DNA from: an uncultured Prevotella sp.
GTDB taxonomy: Bacteria; Bacteroidota; Bacteroidia; Bacteroidales; Bacteroidaceae
Assembly: GCA_934254985.1 (NCBI GenBank)
Contig: CAKQMS010000041.1
Span: 1 to 24,355, forward strand
DNA: 24,355 nucleotides
Direction of reading: 5' to 3'
Below are positions 23,352 to 24,355 of the stretch, piece after piece; the first letter of the stretch is position 1, and each line of letters starts with the position of its first letter. A program made the translations under genes and the position numbers. Under the pieces are notes generated by a model. The model was not told the DNA's origin. It saw only the letters and a program-made list of their open reading frames with translations, and did not search any database.

Positions 23352-23468
23352 TTATCCTTGCTCCAACAAGTTCTTGTCTGTCAAGAAATCCAAGAGTCCG
23401 ACAGTCAACACACCGAGTTCGTCCTCCTTGCGGTGAATGTCATCACCAACAATGACAAGGTATTTAGA
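23352..23468 (-). pseudogene. C-terminal coding remnant upstream of the kinase gene
   Basis: The minus-strand frame reads YSKYLVIVGDDIHRKEDELG and then VLTVGLLDFLTDKNLLEQG before a TAA at 23349-23351. The composition is protein-like, with hydrophobic and charged residues in regular alternation, but the frame has no ATG, GTG or TTG start: a TAG lies immediately upstream. I do not recognise the family. It ends 15 bp before the kinase start, so it could be the tail of a former upstream gene left after a deletion, with a promoter later placed in front. Confidence 0.45.
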
Positions 23469-23504
23469 GTACTATTTTTGATATTAGTATCACATTTTAC
23501 ACCG

Positions 23505-23512
23505 CAAAAATA
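23505..23512 (-). promoter_or_regulatory. Possible -7 element for the kinase/regulator pair
   Basis: TATTTTTG on the minus strand matches TAnnTTTG, 171 bp upstream of the kinase ATG. The -33 position is poor (a TTG 24 bp further). It would transcribe through the remnant at 23352-23468. Confidence 0.35.
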
Positions 23513-23514
23513 GC

Positions 23515-23940
23515 GTTTTTATCTCGAAATCCAGCACAATCAATGAAAAAACTGCGTTTATCAAGCAAAAAAACAGTAAAACGTAGCATCGTAAACTACA
23601 CAAAATGCTTTATAGAACAAAAGGGTATGACATGTAATCACACCCTTCAAGGGAGTCGTTTCAACCGTACTCCTTTATGAATTTCGTCCTATAACTTCCA
23701 TTCACCACATTATGGGGGCGGTTAAAAGCGCCCCTCACACCCCTTATTTCGTGATTCCTGATGTGATCGAAAGTTAAATACGTTAAATATTCACCTTTTC
23801 GTATCTAATCAGAATTAATACGGTCACTTTTCTACCGTTTAAAGCGTATAATACTGATAATCAACTAATATAGTTGCGTATATGATACTATCAAGTCATG
23901 AGAGTGTTAAAAATAAGATCTGATTTGATGAAAAACCGAG
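23515..23940. other. Intergenic region with small dyads, no gene seen
   Basis: No ORF of credible composition was found here. Three dyads are visible: AAGGGT/ACCCTT (about 23621-23647), AAGGGAGT/ACTCCTTT with one G-U pair (23649-23656 and 23669-23676), and GGGGCG/CGCCCC (23715-23720 and 23729-23734). None is followed by a T-run, so I do not call terminators. The stretch may be the scar or end of a mobile element, by context only. Confidence 0.4.
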
Positions 23941-23964
23941 TTTTGTATCGTCGTTTGGAAACAA

Positions 23965-23985
23965 ATCGTTATCTTTGTACGATAA
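23965..23985 (+). promoter_or_regulatory. Promoter -7 element with operator-like dyad, toxin gene
   Basis: TATCTTTG (23970-23977) matches TAnnTTTG, 19 bp before the ATG at 23997. A TTTG lies at 23942-23945, 24 bp upstream, a little further than usual. The -7 element sits inside two overlapping dyads, ATCGT-N9-ACGAT (23965-23983) and TTATC-N7-GATAA (23969-23985), the usual place for an autoregulatory operator of a toxin-antitoxin operon. Confidence 0.5.
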
Positions 23986-23996
23986 TTCAAAACAAA

Positions 23997-24341
23997 ATGG
24001 GCATCAACAAGCTAAAAGTGGTGTTGACAGAAGAAGCACAAGCCTTTTTGGATGCGCAGCCATTCAAAGCTCAGCAGAAGATATACTACAACATCTTCAA
24101 GGTTGAGGAAGGAGTGATGAAAGTTGACATCTTCAAGAAACTGGAGAATACCGAGATATGGGAGTTTCGCACTCTCTACAATGGTATATGCTACAGGCTT
24201 TTCTCCTTTTGGGATACTGAGGAAGAGACTTTGGTTATTGCCACACATGGCATAGTCAAGAAAACTCAGAAGACACCACTAAAGGAGATTGCCAAAGCAG
24301 AAGAGATAAGAAAAGAGTATTTTAACAATAAAAAGAAATAG
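23997..24341 (+). CDS. HigB/RelE-like type II toxin (Gp49-like, DUF891)
   Basis: 114 residues from the ATG at 23997. The longer frame from 23898 would run through the promoter. The body has the RelE-like strand order: KLKVVLTEEAQAFLDAQPFKAQQKI helices, IWEFRTLYNGICYRLFSFWD strands with the conserved E-x-R, then LVIATHGIVKKTQKTPLKEIAKAEEIRKEYF, a clear signature of the Gp49/HigB group. Such proteins are ribosome-dependent mRNA endonucleases neutralised by a helix-turn-helix antitoxin. A start codon 4 bp after the stop begins the probable antitoxin. The toxin-first order is that of higBA systems. Confidence 0.88.
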   Translation: MGINKLKVVLTEEAQAFLDAQPFKAQQKIYYNIFKVEEGVMKVDIFKKLENTEIWEFRTLYNGICYRLFSFWDTEEETLVIATHGIVKKTQKTPLKEIAKAEEIRKEYFNNKKK

Positions 24342-24345
24342 CATT

Positions 24346-24355
24346 ATGGCACAGA
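24346..24355 (+). CDS. Start of the next gene, probably an antitoxin (partial)
   Basis: Only ATG GCA CAG A is in the window, four bases after the toxin stop codon. By position it should be the partner antitoxin (HigA/XRE type), but no sequence evidence for the domain is available here. Confidence 0.4.

Noticed and set aside
23898..23996. Extended N terminus of the toxin
   Set aside because: It would contain the -7 element and operator-like dyads; homologous toxins start near MGINKLKVVL.

Overview
The window looks like a chromosomal segment of a Bacteroidales bacterium, most likely of the Prevotellaceae (Prevotella/Segatella type). I infer this from several Bacteroidota-type promoters (TAnnTTTG at -7, in some cases with TTTG or TTG about 20 bp upstream), the lack of strong Shine-Dalgarno sequences, moderate GC, and the gene families present (DUF5687 membrane protein, a eukaryote-like branching enzyme, LytS/LytTR two-component pair, Bacteroidota tyrosine-recombinase fragment, BACON-like lipoprotein). 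No rRNA, tRNA or CRISPR array was seen.

Layout. 1-1111 is a repeat-rich, gene-poor stretch. It holds a 151-bp concentric palindrome (98-248), a frameshifted BRO-N phage-antirepressor remnant on the minus strand (225-454), tandem repeats (571-596, 646-810), a textbook promoter (941-971) and a leader of repeated small hairpins. 1112-4792 is a plus-strand cluster: exported MORN-repeat protein, YhcH/YjgK-type protein and glycogen branching enzyme, closed by a terminator at 4863-4893. 4920-6852 holds a membrane protein and kdsB (CMP-Kdo synthesis). kdsB overlaps the 3' end of the convergent tilS by 47 bp. 6806-10191 is a minus-strand cluster transcribed in the order exonuclease, RlmI-like methyltransferase, tilS (RNA processing and modification). 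Divergent from it, 10299-15170 carries ftsK, a lolA-like gene and a DUF5687 membrane protein. A 730-bp intergenic region (15171-15899) contains a strong candidate for an unannotated ~88-nt minus-strand small RNA and a helically phased 11-bp triple repeat upstream of glnS. 15900-19702 is glnS, a TPR protein and a DedA-family membrane protein; the last two overlap by ATGA.

19840-24355 looks accessory. It starts with a truncated, frameshifted tyrosine recombinase. Next come a promoter, an outer-membrane beta-barrel gene and a BACON-like lipoprotein gene, ending at a 17-bp bidirectional terminator shared with a convergent LytTR regulator/LytS-type kinase pair. The window ends in a HigB/RelE-like toxin gene with an operator-like dyad over its promoter and the first codons of a probable antitoxin gene.

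The most notable unexplained items are the concentric palindrome next to the BRO-N remnant, the minus-strand small RNA candidate at 15392-15480, and the surface-protein plus two-component module lying between recombinase debris and a toxin gene. All calls come from reading the sequence alone; no database search was run.
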